Shown here piece after piece: positions 31,624 through 43,639 of a DNA stretch of 64,000 nt. The notes beneath the pieces are model-generated. The model was not told the origin of the DNA, made no database searches, and worked only from the letters and a program-made list of their open reading frames with translations. Where the stretch lies: assembly GCF_001514495.1 (NCBI RefSeq), contig NZ_BCNM01000008.1, positions 186,001-250,000 on the forward strand, read 5' to 3'. The translations under genes were made by a program, and so were the position numbers. Source of the DNA: Paenibacillus pabuli NBRC 13638. Lineage in GTDB: Bacteria; Bacillota; Bacilli; Paenibacillales; Paenibacillaceae. Position 1 is the stretch's first letter; each line of letters starts with the position of its first letter.

Positions 31624-31899
31624 ATGAATTTATATAAGTTTGAATTAACCGTTAACGGATTTCTCTTACGCGTCCATTTTAGTGCATCTGAAGAAAGTGG
31701 GCTAAAATGGTGTAAACGAATTGCTTCTGAATTCCAGAGTAATGTTGCTAATTTGGAGATAAAGGTTGATATACATAAAAAAGCGAAACAAAAGAATGCA
31801 TGGGAGTATCACGGAAAACCATATTTATATGATCGAACACTAAGGAAAAAACCGCTTACAAAGAAAAACAATGTAACTGAATCAACTACTGCGATATAA
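31624..31899 (+). CDS. Small basic protein of unknown function, probably SOS-induced
   Basis: 91 residues from the ATG at 31624 (AAAGGA lies 8 bases upstream; an ATG at 31615 falls inside that site). The protein is basic, with a lysine-rich tail, one cysteine in GLKWCKRIASEF, and the N-terminal strand-like MNLYKFELTVNGFLLRVHFS. No signal peptide or membrane helix. I do not recognise the family; it is not YneA (no LysM domain or membrane segment). The promoter with a LexA box 50 bases upstream suggests a DNA-damage role. Monocistronic. Confidence 0.6.
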   Translation: MNLYKFELTVNGFLLRVHFSASEESGLKWCKRIASEFQSNVANLEIKVDIHKKAKQKNAWEYHGKPYLYDRTLRKKPLTKKNNVTESTTAI

Positions 31900-31943
31900 A
31901 GGGAATTAAAAGAGCCTGTCCGTTTGCGAAACGGTGCCGTTTA

Positions 31944-33179
31944 TTATTGAATAGAGAACACTTCTTTTTGCAATAATTCTTCCGGCTTTTGGCCGATTGG
32001 ATCACTGTGGAAATAATCGCGGATAACTCCATCCTTAACATAGTTAGCGATGGACACCATAATCATTCCCTGATCAAGTGCAAGATAGGCTTTGGCAAGT
32101 TCTCCCGTTTCTACATTCACAGAATCATAGAAACCGTACTTCCCGTACATTTTGAATTTTTTTAAAGTTTTCATGTTTTTGCGCACACTTTCAGGCGCAT
32201 ACTCTAAGGCAAGAAATGTGGCATGTGCCGTCACGGTTGCCCCGTCTTTATAACCTGATGTACCCAGCGGTGTTGCCGCAAACTCGCTGTACCCGGTCGG
32301 TGTTGCAGCCGGTGAGAACCCCCATGCAGGATATCCTTTTTCCTTGGCATAGGCAATTTGCAGCTCAACATGACGTTTATTGTTTAATCCCAATGCTTTT
32401 GTGCCAAGCTCTTTTTCTTTCAAAACCAGGCCAGGCATAAGCCCTTCAAACATGCTTCCTCCCCAGCTCGGCACAAACTTTACCCCATTATATTCATAGC
32501 TTCCCTCGAAAACGTTCACTCCATCGTACTGTAGATTTTCCCCCTGCGGAATCTGAGCTTGCCAATCCCATTCTATGGGCATAGTACGATACAGTTTCCA
32601 CCAATGCTCCTTAGGTACGTCCCCTTTCCCAATAGCGATGTAACTTGCAACACGCGGCTCCGTATAGAACATGCCGTAATGGTGATCAGTCAGTTTTCCT
32701 TTAGCGACATCATAGCCACCACGGAACTGCCCGACTTCTGGATCATATAAGGAGGTATAGTCCATATCCTTAACCAACTTGCTTGTGTCCCCGCGAAGTT
32801 CTTCATAGGCTTGTCCGACGACAATTAAACCGGCGGACAGCCAGCCATTATCCAACTGAGAAATAAATTGCCCCCAATCTCTCTTCACAGTACCATCGTC
32901 CGTGTTATACCAGTTGTAGTAGAGACCGTTCCATTTTTCCAGCTTCTCAAGTGAATGTAAGGTGATTTGAATGCGCTTAACCGCTTCTTCTTTTGAAAGA
33001 ATACCCAATTGTTGTGCTGAAACTGTACTCATCATATACATGCCGATATTTGTCGGGGAAGTGCGCTTTGCTTCCTGTGTTCCGTCTTCCGTGATCCGAA
33101 CCTCATCATAAGTCATTCCGGTACTCGGATCCGTATAATCCTCGAAAAACGAATAGGTCTTGTAAGCAAGCGCTTTCAA
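31944..33179 (-). pseudogene. Glucoamylase-like (PF10091/DUF3131-type) protein lacking its N-terminus
   Basis: 411 residues from a TTG at 33179. The body resembles PF10091 glucoamylase-like enzymes with an (alpha/alpha)6 barrel: YTDPSTGMTYDEVRI near the start, ISQLDNGWLSAGLIVVGQAY (about 107-126), FVPSWGGSMFEGLMPGL (about 233-249), AYAKEKGYPAWGFSPAATP (about 273-291) and YKDGATVTAHATFLALEYAP. The family includes beta-1,2-glucan-acting enzymes. No signal peptide remains. The frame runs back without a start into the coding sequence of a histidine-kinase fragment. It is probably non-exported and non-functional, though a truncated product could be translated by coupling. It could also be a shortened but active enzyme. 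Confidence 0.6.
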
Positions 33180-33307
33180 TTCTGCTTTGTATTCGAAAGT
33201 CTCGTATAGGTATAGGATCCGATGAAAATTTCGGTAAGCATGATAAGCAGCAAATAAGGAATCATGATCTTATAGGTAAACGGCACATAAGTTCTCGATT
33301 GATTCAA
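33176..33307 (-). pseudogene. N-terminal fragment of a YesM-type sensor kinase
   Basis: 43 residues from a TTG at 33307 behind a strong AAGGAGG. They read SRTYVPFTYKIMIPYLLLIM and then LTEIFIGSYTYTRL: the first transmembrane helix of YesM-like sensor kinases, which commonly have YKIMIPYLLLVLLTD. The frame ends at TGA overlapping the TTG of the glucoamylase-like ORF. The remaining kinase is absent, so a deletion has joined the two genes. Confidence 0.55.
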
Positions 33308-33338
33308 CAATCTTCCTCCTTAGTCACAAAGTAAAGCA

Positions 33339-33365
33339 AACCGCATCACAATGTGTAATGCGGTT
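33339..33365. terminator. Hairpin terminator
   Basis: AACCGCAT / ATGCGGTT pair around 11 bases. On the minus strand TTTGCTTTACTTTG follows; on the plus strand CCTTGTTAT. It most likely ends the beta-galactosidase transcript, which stops at 33607. Confidence 0.6.
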
Positions 33366-33606
33366 CCTTGTTATAAGCTTATCTATCCATTTACGGATGC
33401 CGTACACGCATCATTTCAGCTTTATGATCTGAACGGCCTTGTGTCCAGTTGCGGCAGTTTATCGGATTATTTCATTTATTTCCTTTTTGGCTCGGATGAA
33501 AATAAATAGACATCCTTCAAGTCCAACCTCGGAAATAGTATTGGATTTTTTATCTTATGAGAGATCACAAGCAGATCTTAACTGGATCGGTTTTGCCGTG
33601 CTGCTG

Positions 33607-36738
<3,132 letters not shown>

Positions 36739-36847
36739 TTATTGGTTGTGCTAATAATAACGATACCTTTATAATATAAGGATAATTCTTTATGTAAAAT
36801 GGTTAAACTGGTATTTCATTTATCCATTTTGGTAGGAGTGACGAAAG

Positions 36848-37681
36848 ATGAATTATGAAGATATTAAAGAGAATGATGTCATATACCGATGTATTGGCGA
36901 CGATTTCGACCGAGGCATTTTGTCATGCGGCTTTATGAGAAAAAGAACGGCGGAGCGTTCTCAATACGACTTTAAAATAGGTTATTACAGCTGTTTTTTG
37001 ATCCTGAAGGGTAATGGACGTTTTATCTCAAAGGACGGTACTGTTACGCTCATGCAAGCAGGCGATCTGGTTCAACGTTTGCCTGACCACTTGCACTCCA
37101 CAGAAGTTGAACCCAATGGGGATTGGCTGGAGTTTTACATTAGCGTTGGGTATCCTGTCTATCATTACTTGAAGACGCTTGGAATAATAAATTTCGATCA
37201 AGAAGTGCAATCGGGTCAGCTTACAACAACCGAATTTGTTTATGACTTTGTTGCCCTGCTAAACACCCTCAAAGGCGCGACGAATGAAAAGTTACCTTAT
37301 CTATTGATGAGGGCACAGGAGCTCATTATCCGATTACACGGTAGCATTAATTATATCCAGAGCGAGCAAAATGAAAGTAAGATAATGAAAGCTTGCCAGC
37401 TAATCGGCAGCTCTAGTAATATTCATTTTGACATTAAACAAGCCGCGGCAATTGTAAATATGGGCTACGAGAATTTCAGAAAGTTATTTAAAGAAACGAC
37501 CGGGCTATCGCCTAAGCGGTATCATATTGAACAGATCATGAAGCAGGCAAAAATGATGCTGCTTTCAGGACTCCCCATCAAACACGTAGCTTTTAGCCTT
37601 GGCTACGAAGATGTTTATTCCTTTACCAAACAATTCACGAAATCCGAAGGAATATCTCCGGGACGTTATATCCGTGATTAG
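36848..37681 (+). CDS. AraC family transcriptional regulator, divergent from lacZ
   Basis: 277 residues. An N-terminal cupin-like sugar-sensing domain occupies about 1-150, with YYSCFLILKGNGRFISKDGT and the loop QAGDLVQRLPDHLHSTEVEP. The C-terminal AraC DNA-binding domain has two helix-turn-helices: FDIKQAAAIVNMGYENFRKL and IKHVAFSLGYEDVYSFTKQF, ending SEGISPGRYIRD. It shares a 139-base intergenic region with the beta-galactosidase gene, which contains AAAATGG / CCATTTT repeats, so it likely activates lacZ in response to a galactoside. GGAGTG precedes the ATG. Confidence 0.9.
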   Translation: MNYEDIKENDVIYRCIGDDFDRGILSCGFMRKRTAERSQYDFKIGYYSCFLILKGNGRFISKDGTVTLMQAGDLVQRLPDHLHSTEVEPNGDWLEFYISVGYPVYHYLKTLGIINFDQEVQSGQLTTTEFVYDFVALLNTLKGATNEKLPYLLMRAQELIIRLHGSINYIQSEQNESKIMKACQLIGSSSNIHFDIKQAAAIVNMGYENFRKLFKETTGLSPKRYHIEQIMKQAKMMLLSGLPIKHVAFSLGYEDVYSFTKQFTKSEGISPGRYIRD

Positions 37682-38192
37682 TCGGTCCCCGATGCGTGAT
37701 CCGGCGGGTGCTCAAGAGTTATGTAATATGGCTTGCATGATAGGGCCACTTATTCTGTTCGTAGCTAGGTATGATAAAAAGGCCCAAACGGACAACCGAC
37801 TTTCCTCCAGTTATCAATCAGGGACCTCCTTACAAAAAAAAGCTAGACAAGATTCTCATGGAAAGCTCTTCTTGTCCGGCTTATTATCATGTTTGCTTCA
37901 TCATTTCTGTTACTTTGCAGTCTCCACTTCCTATCAGTTCAATTGTTGATGAGTGTTAAATGGAGGATGGTAACACGAGGAACTATATACAAAAATGAAT
38001 ATCTTTTCAGATTGACTTAATCTATATAGACAGATGAATAACCCGATGCACTAGATCCGGCAATGAATTGGACTCCAATTCATTTACAACTTTTAGATTA
38101 GTGACATCTGACAGGTTCAGAGTCAAGACAGTACCCTCCATAAAACGGAATGGAATCAGATATCAAGTGGGAAAGCTGTCTCAAATCAATCC
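37682..38192. other. Intergenic region with an inverted repeat
   Basis: No convincing gene. AATGAATTGG (38062-38071) and CCAATTCATT (38075-38084) form a perfect 10-bp inverted repeat with a 3-base loop, 109 bases past the hmp stop; it lacks a clear T-run. GACAAGA / TCTTGTC near 37850-37880 resembles the outer motif of the dispersed repeat. Confidence 0.4.
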
Positions 38193-39413
38193 CTACTCCT
38201 CATCTAACATCGCTATTGGACTAAAGGATTCATACTGAACATGCTCTTTGGGCACATTTAATTCACTAAGCTTTTTTAAAATATCCTCCATAAAAGGGAT
38301 CGAACCACATAAGTAATATCGAGCTGGTTCATCAGGCTTAATTGAAAGCAGCATATCTAAATCAATATGTCCCGCTTTATCGAACCGGTGAGATACAAGG
38401 TCATCCTGCGTTGGTGCTGTATAACATACGTAGAATTTTACATGGCTGTTTGATTGTGCAAGCTCTGCCAAATGTGATTGAAATGCATGGGTTTCACTAT
38501 TCTTTGTAGCGTGAATAAAATAGACCATACGCTGGGGTTGTCTTTTAACAACGTCATTTAACATACTGAGTAATGGAGTGATTCCAATCCCTCCACTGAT
38601 GAAAACGATTGGGAATTCATCTGCACTCAAGACGAAATCACCTGCGGGAGCAGAGAAAAGCAACGCATCTCCTATTTGAACTTGGTCATGCAAATAATGG
38701 GAAACAATCCCCTCTGGATCATTGCTTAATGCACCCTCGCGCTTAACGGAAATTCGATAATAATCCTTGCCTGGCGCATCGGACAGACTGTAATGGCGGA
38801 TATGTGTGTATGATTCTCCAGGAATCTCCGCTTTTAGGGTCAAGTACTGTCCAGCTTTATATGAGGCTATGGCCTTTCCGTCCTCCGGCTTGAGATAAAA
38901 TGAGGTAACTTCCTTGGTTTCTTTTTCTCTTTTATCTACGATAAATCGCCGATAACCTGACCATCCACCAGCCTGTTTCTCAGTCTTCTCATATAACTCC
39001 CCCTCCATCTGTATAAAGAGGTTGGCAATATATCCGTATGCCTGTCCCCATGCATCCAGAATCTCCTGAGTAGCCGCATCTCCAAGTACATCCTTTACTG
39101 CCTGCAGCAATGTCTCGCCAACTATTGGATATTGATCGGCACGAATCCCGATAGCCCGGTGCTTTTCATTAATTCTTCGAATAACTGGGGTGAGTGCCCC
39201 AAGATCGGTAATATATTCGCCTGCAGCATAAACAACATAACCAAGAGCCTCCTGCTGAATGCCCTTCTTCTGATTGGTTTGATTGAAAATATTCATTAAC
39301 TCTGGAGCTGTGCGGAAAAGTAATTCGTAAAACCTTTTTCCAATCTGGTGACTGTGTTCCTTCAGAACCGGCGCTGTTATTTTTACAATTTCTATTGTTT
39401 TGGAATTTAGCAT
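38193..39413 (-). CDS. hmp: Flavohaemoglobin (nitric oxide dioxygenase)
   Basis: 406 residues from the ATG at 39413, which has AAGGA nine bases upstream; a TTG at 39431 is less likely. A globin domain (about 1-138) contains the proximal helix region and GETLLQAVKDVLGDAA. It is followed by an FAD domain with HIRHYSLSDAPGKDYYRISV (the RxYS flavin motif) and an NAD domain with FISGGIGITPLLSML, ending with YLCGSIPFMEDIL. The protein converts NO and O2 to nitrate using NAD(P)H and is cytoplasmic. It is divergent from the germination operon. NsrR/ResD-type control is common for this gene, but I saw no clear site. Confidence 0.95.
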   Translation of the reverse strand: MLNSKTIEIVKITAPVLKEHSHQIGKRFYELLFRTAPELMNIFNQTNQKKGIQQEALGYVVYAAGEYITDLGALTPVIRRINEKHRAIGIRADQYPIVGETLLQAVKDVLGDAATQEILDAWGQAYGYIANLFIQMEGELYEKTEKQAGGWSGYRRFIVDKREKETKEVTSFYLKPEDGKAIASYKAGQYLTLKAEIPGESYTHIRHYSLSDAPGKDYYRISVKREGALSNDPEGIVSHYLHDQVQIGDALLFSAPAGDFVLSADEFPIVFISGGIGITPLLSMLNDVVKRQPQRMVYFIHATKNSETHAFQSHLAELAQSNSHVKFYVCYTAPTQDDLVSHRFDKAGHIDLDMLLSIKPDEPARYYLCGSIPFMEDILKKLSELNVPKEHVQYESFSPIAMLDEE

Positions 39414-39559
39414 GTAAATTGATCCTTTCAACGAAATGAGTATTTTATAAGTATTTCTGTATTGAGTAGAGGTTATACCCGAAAATTCCCAACATGAAAT
39501 CCATTTTAGAGAGTAGCTACACCAGCCAAGCCAGACGGTCTTATGCTCTTTATAATACC

Positions 39560-39590
39560 TGAATAAAAGATATGTAAAGAGAACAATATA
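39560..39590 (+). promoter_or_regulatory. Sigma-G/sigma-F-like forespore promoter of the germination operon
   Basis: TGAATA at 39560-39565 and CAATATA at 39584-39590 are spaced by 18 bases, close to the Bacillus sigma-G pattern (-35 TGHATR, -10 CAWNNTA). It lies 27 bases upstream of the first ger gene. Forespore expression is exactly what is expected for germination receptors. Confidence 0.55.
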
Positions 39591-39616
39591 GTTAAAAAGT
39601 GTAAAGAGGTCTTCTA

Positions 39617-41134
39617 ATGAACGTATATGATATCGATGTATCTCTTGTAAATACAGTTGAATGGATTCGTTCAGAATTAGGTGAAAGCCCCGACGTAGTG
39701 ATTCGTTCTTTTACACCTATGGTAGATAAAACAGTTGCTGTAGTCACTATCTTCTATATTGATGGACTTATCGATCAACAACTACTGACCAAGATGTTGG
39801 ACTCGATGGGTAATACTTCTGACGCCTGTGATCTAAAAGATTGGATTAAAGGATGTCTTCCCATAGGCAATCTGAAGACTGTAAATATTAACAATCAACT
39901 CCTAATGTCCATCTTGGAGGGTCAAGTGGTAATTATTGTGGAGGGATTGAACGAAGCTTTTACGGTATCTATGGCGGGTGGAGTTCGGAGGTCTGTAGAA
40001 GAACCAACATCTCAAACGGTTATCCGTGGACCAAAAGAAGCTTTTACTGAAGATTTTTCAACGAATATGGCATTATTGCGAAGAAAAATCAGAACACCCG
40101 AACTACGTTTTGAATCCATGACGATTGGAGAGTATACCCAAACCAAGGTATGTGTGGCCTTTATTAAAGGGATAGCCGACCCAGAAGTGGTTAGCGAGGT
40201 TACTCGAAGACTAAAGTCCATCCAAACGGACAGTATTCTTGAGAGTGGATACATAGAAGAATTTATTCAGGACGGTGTTTATACCCCTTTTCCAACTATT
40301 ATGAACACGGAACGGCCCGACGCAGTTGCAGGCGGGTTATTGGAAGGATTAGTGGCTATCATAGTCGATGGGACTCCCTTTGTGTTACTCGCCCCTGTCA
40401 CATTTTTTAGATTTTTTATATCAAGTGAGGATTATTACCAAAGATATGATATTTCCTCCTTCTTACGTGTCATTCGCTTTTCATCGTTTGTGATTGCCCT
40501 ACTGTTACCATCTATTTTTATAGCCATTACAACCTACCATCAAGAAATGCTGCCTACAACCTTGTTAATTAGTCTCGCTGCTCAGAGAGAAAATACTCCC
40601 TTACCGGCACTTCTTGAAGCCTTTGTGATGGAACTCACTTTTGAAGTTATTCGCGAAGCTGGAGTACGGATGCCAAGGGCAATTGGTCCTGCCATTTCTA
40701 TTGTAGGAGCATTAGTGTTAGGGCAGGCGGCTGTTCAAGCAGGACTTGTGTCTGCTGCGATGGTTATTGTAGTATCGTTTACAGCCATATCCAATTTTGT
40801 GCTTCCTGCTATCAATATGGCTGCAGCTGTCAGGCTTTTACGTTTTGCCTTGATGTTGTTAGCTGGTTCATTAGGTCTTTATGGAATTTTAGCCGGTTTA
40901 GTTCCGATCTTGGTTCACTTGGTATCCCTACAAACATTCGGTATCCCCTATCTTCTCCCAGTATCTCCACTGGAAGGTGCTAATATGAAGGACTTAATCT
41001 TTAGATTCCCCTGGTGGAGCATGCGTAAACGGCCTGAGATGATCAGTGATCGCAACCGAGTTAGGCAAGCGCCAAATCAGAAACCTAATTCAAAATTGAC
41101 TAGTGATGAGCAAGATAATGACTCAACAATATAG
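39617..41134 (+). CDS. Spore germination receptor A subunit (GerA family)
   Basis: 505 residues. A hydrophilic N-terminal domain of about 240 residues carries the family segment EAFTVSMAGGVRRSVEEPTS and RGPKEAFTEDFSTNMALLRR. A C-terminal half with five or six membrane segments contains PLPALLEAFVMELTFEVIRE and AGVRMPRAIGPAISIVGALV, the conserved GerA core. With the B and C subunits it forms a nutrient receptor in the inner spore membrane that triggers germination. The gene starts behind AGAGGTC and a sigma-G-like promoter and is followed 13 bases later by the C subunit. Confidence 0.95.
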   Translation: MNVYDIDVSLVNTVEWIRSELGESPDVVIRSFTPMVDKTVAVVTIFYIDGLIDQQLLTKMLDSMGNTSDACDLKDWIKGCLPIGNLKTVNINNQLLMSILEGQVVIIVEGLNEAFTVSMAGGVRRSVEEPTSQTVIRGPKEAFTEDFSTNMALLRRKIRTPELRFESMTIGEYTQTKVCVAFIKGIADPEVVSEVTRRLKSIQTDSILESGYIEEFIQDGVYTPFPTIMNTERPDAVAGGLLEGLVAIIVDGTPFVLLAPVTFFRFFISSEDYYQRYDISSFLRVIRFSSFVIALLLPSIFIAITTYHQEMLPTTLLISLAAQRENTPLPALLEAFVMELTFEVIREAGVRMPRAIGPAISIVGALVLGQAAVQAGLVSAAMVIVVSFTAISNFVLPAINMAAAVRLLRFALMLLAGSLGLYGILAGLVPILVHLVSLQTFGIPYLLPVSPLEGANMKDLIFRFPWWSMRKRPEMISDRNRVRQAPNQKPNSKLTSDEQDNDSTI

Positions 41135-41147
41135 GAGGAGAACGGAT

Positions 41148-42365
41148 GTGACAGTTTTTAAAAGGGTACTCATCGCAGGACTTTCCTTGCTCCTTCTCTC
41201 CGGTTGCTGGAATCGAATAGAACTTAATGAAATTGCTATTACTTCAGCTACGGGGTATGATCGCTCCGGAGATGACTGGGTGGCCACATATCAGTTTATT
41301 GTCCCTTCCTCCATCACATCAAATACAGGGGGCGGGGCTGGAGCCTCTCAACCTGCCGTACATGTGTTTTCTACAACTGGTAGTACGATTACAGAGGCAG
41401 CAAATTTAAGTAATTTAGAAAATCCCCGCACATTATATTTCGCCCACAATAATACTGTTATCATTGGCAAAAAGGCCATGGAACACGGTATACAACAACT
41501 AATGGACAGGTATTTTCGGGGAGCAGATTCTCGTGAAACGGTATGGGTACTCTTAACAGATCAAAAAGCAGGCGATATTCTTCGCAAAGCAATTCCTCCT
41601 GAAAAGGTACCTGGATCAAGCATTGCTCAGATTCTACTTAAGGAAAAAAGAATATCCTCTATTTTTCCCCCAATAACCATATTGGATTATGCAAGTAAAA
41701 TGAATTCAGATGCAAAAGCTATAGGCATACCGATTATCAATACTGCAGGAATTGATAATCCCGAAAATGAGAAGAAACTTGAATCGTTAGACATTTACAA
41801 AGAACTTTCTCCACCGTTAAAAATTCGTCTTACGGAACTAGGCGTGATCAAAAATGACCGCTTGATCGGAAGAATGAATCGAGAAGAGAGCAGAGGACTG
41901 AGCTGGATAACAAATAAAGTAAATGGAACGGTCTTATCCATTCCTTCTTCAGAATTAAGACAGAAAAAAGATATTTCGATTGAAGTTATCTCATCTAAGA
42001 CTAAACTTAAACCCATAAAAGTGGGGTATCACTATAATATGGATGTCCATGTTAAAGTGAAGGCTAACTTAAGTGAATCCGGATCCAGATTAGACCTATC
42101 TAAGAATAAGATCATTAAAATAGTAGAGCACCAAGCTGCGAGGCAAATTACCAAGGAGATTAACTCCAGTTGGGAGGTCATGCAGCAACTTGGCGCAGAC
42201 TTAGGTGGATTTGCAGATCTAATTCACAAGAAGAACCCCAATGAATGGAAAGAATTAAAAGCAGAATGGGAAAAAGAATTTAAAAAAATGGAACTAAATG
42301 TTCATGTTAATGTGATAATTAAGCGTCCAGGCTTGTTCCAAAACTCGTTTCGAAATTTAGAGTAA
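41148..42365 (+). CDS. Spore germination receptor C subunit (Ger(x)C lipoprotein)
   Basis: 405 residues from the GTG at 41148, placed by GGAGGAG seven bases upstream; the frame is open to 41103 inside the A-subunit gene. The lipoprotein signal ends at SLLLLSGCWNRIELNE, and the CW(N/D)R.E.NE motif directly after the Cys is the hallmark of GerC proteins. The C-terminal part with WEVMQQLGADLGGFADLIHK is also typical. It is lipid-anchored on the outer face of the inner spore membrane and completes the receptor. The order is A-C-B rather than the common A-B-C. Confidence 0.93.
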   Translation: MTVFKRVLIAGLSLLLLSGCWNRIELNEIAITSATGYDRSGDDWVATYQFIVPSSITSNTGGGAGASQPAVHVFSTTGSTITEAANLSNLENPRTLYFAHNNTVIIGKKAMEHGIQQLMDRYFRGADSRETVWVLLTDQKAGDILRKAIPPEKVPGSSIAQILLKEKRISSIFPPITILDYASKMNSDAKAIGIPIINTAGIDNPENEKKLESLDIYKELSPPLKIRLTELGVIKNDRLIGRMNREESRGLSWITNKVNGTVLSIPSSELRQKKDISIEVISSKTKLKPIKVGYHYNMDVHVKVKANLSESGSRLDLSKNKIIKIVEHQAARQITKEINSSWEVMQQLGADLGGFADLIHKKNPNEWKELKAEWEKEFKKMELNVHVNVIIKRPGLFQNSFRNLE

Positions 42366-42396
42366 AGAATAAACGTCATATAAGAGAGAGTGAACC

Positions 42397-43527
42397 ATGA
42401 GTAAATTAACCCCCAAATTATCAGATTTAGTGATCACTTTCTCCCTTTTTGAAGTAGGGAGCACCACAATGTTTTTATTAGGGGCAGATGCCAAACAGGA
42501 TGCCTGGATTGCTATGTTAATCAGTGCAATCTTAGGGCTTTTCCTTTTAGTACTCTATCTTTGGATTCACCATTTGGATAAGGGCAGAGATTTGTTTGAG
42601 CTTTTACAATATTATATGGGAACAATCCTGGGACGAGTAGTAGGCTTTTTGTTTACGTGTTACTTTATGTATGAAACTTCACGTAATTTACGTGATTTGG
42701 GGGAACTTACTGTACTCACCTTATTAAACAAGACACCAATTGCAGTTATCATGCTTATAGCCATATTGGTTGTTGGAAACTCAGTGTGGTATGGTGCTGA
42801 AGTACTTCTGAGAACAGGTACTATTCTCCTCCCTATTGTTCTTTTTGGATATATTGTTTTGATTTTATTGATTACATCAACCGGGTTGTTACACCTGGAG
42901 AATATGGAACCGATTCTCGAAAACGGAATTAAACCTGTCTGGAATGCTGCCTTTCCGGAAATCGTATCCTTCCCCTTTGGTCAGACCGTTCTGTTTCTAA
43001 TTTTTTTTAAAGTCTCAAAGCATCCTTCCACGTTCAATAAGGCTCTAATCGTTACATATTGTATTGTGGCTGTAATGCTGACCGTAATTAATCAATTAAA
43101 TATACTGGTTCTTGGGCCTTCAATCGCTGCAAATTCCACTCATCCTTTACTTCAAACGGTCCAACTTATCCAATTTGCTCAGGTACTAGAAAGAATGGAT
43201 GCAATCTTCTCTTTAATTCTCTTTCTAGGTTTAGGCATGAAAATGGCTGCATTCTTTATTGGCACTGTGACAGGACTCACTCGAATAACAAGTATTAAAT
43301 ACAAAAAATTAATTATACCTGCCGGGATTGCCATTTACGTATTGTCATTTCTGTCCCCAAGGTATACAGAATATATTTGGTTAGGGTTAAATGTTTCTGT
43401 AAAGTGGATTTCACCATTCTTTCAAATTCTTCTCCCTGTACTGCTTGTGACAGTCATGCTATTACGAAAGAAAAAAAGGGGTCAAGCTTCACAGAAAACA
43501 GGAGGAGAACGCTCTAACCGCATATAG
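42397..43527 (+). CDS. Spore germination receptor B subunit (GerB permease)
   Basis: 376 residues with ten hydrophobic segments, belonging to the APC-type endospore germination permeases. The start KLTPKLSDLVITFSLFEVGS, the later DKGRDLFELLQYYMGTILGR and the cytoplasmic-end RKKKRG tail are characteristic. It probably binds the germinant directly. It lies 31 bases after the C subunit, last in the operon. Germinant identity cannot be read from sequence. Confidence 0.93.
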   Translation: MSKLTPKLSDLVITFSLFEVGSTTMFLLGADAKQDAWIAMLISAILGLFLLVLYLWIHHLDKGRDLFELLQYYMGTILGRVVGFLFTCYFMYETSRNLRDLGELTVLTLLNKTPIAVIMLIAILVVGNSVWYGAEVLLRTGTILLPIVLFGYIVLILLITSTGLLHLENMEPILENGIKPVWNAAFPEIVSFPFGQTVLFLIFFKVSKHPSTFNKALIVTYCIVAVMLTVINQLNILVLGPSIAANSTHPLLQTVQLIQFAQVLERMDAIFSLILFLGLGMKMAAFFIGTVTGLTRITSIKYKKLIIPAGIAIYVLSFLSPRYTEYIWLGLNVSVKWISPFFQILLPVLLVTVMLLRKKKRGQASQKTGGERSNRI

Positions 43528-43639
43528 AATTATAAGATCTTCTAGGATTAGTCTTCATTTCCCGCTTTAATTTTACGATAAATAGTATGGGGTTATACGA
43601 AAACCATATTGTTTTAACACTTCCAAGGGGGAACAGAAC

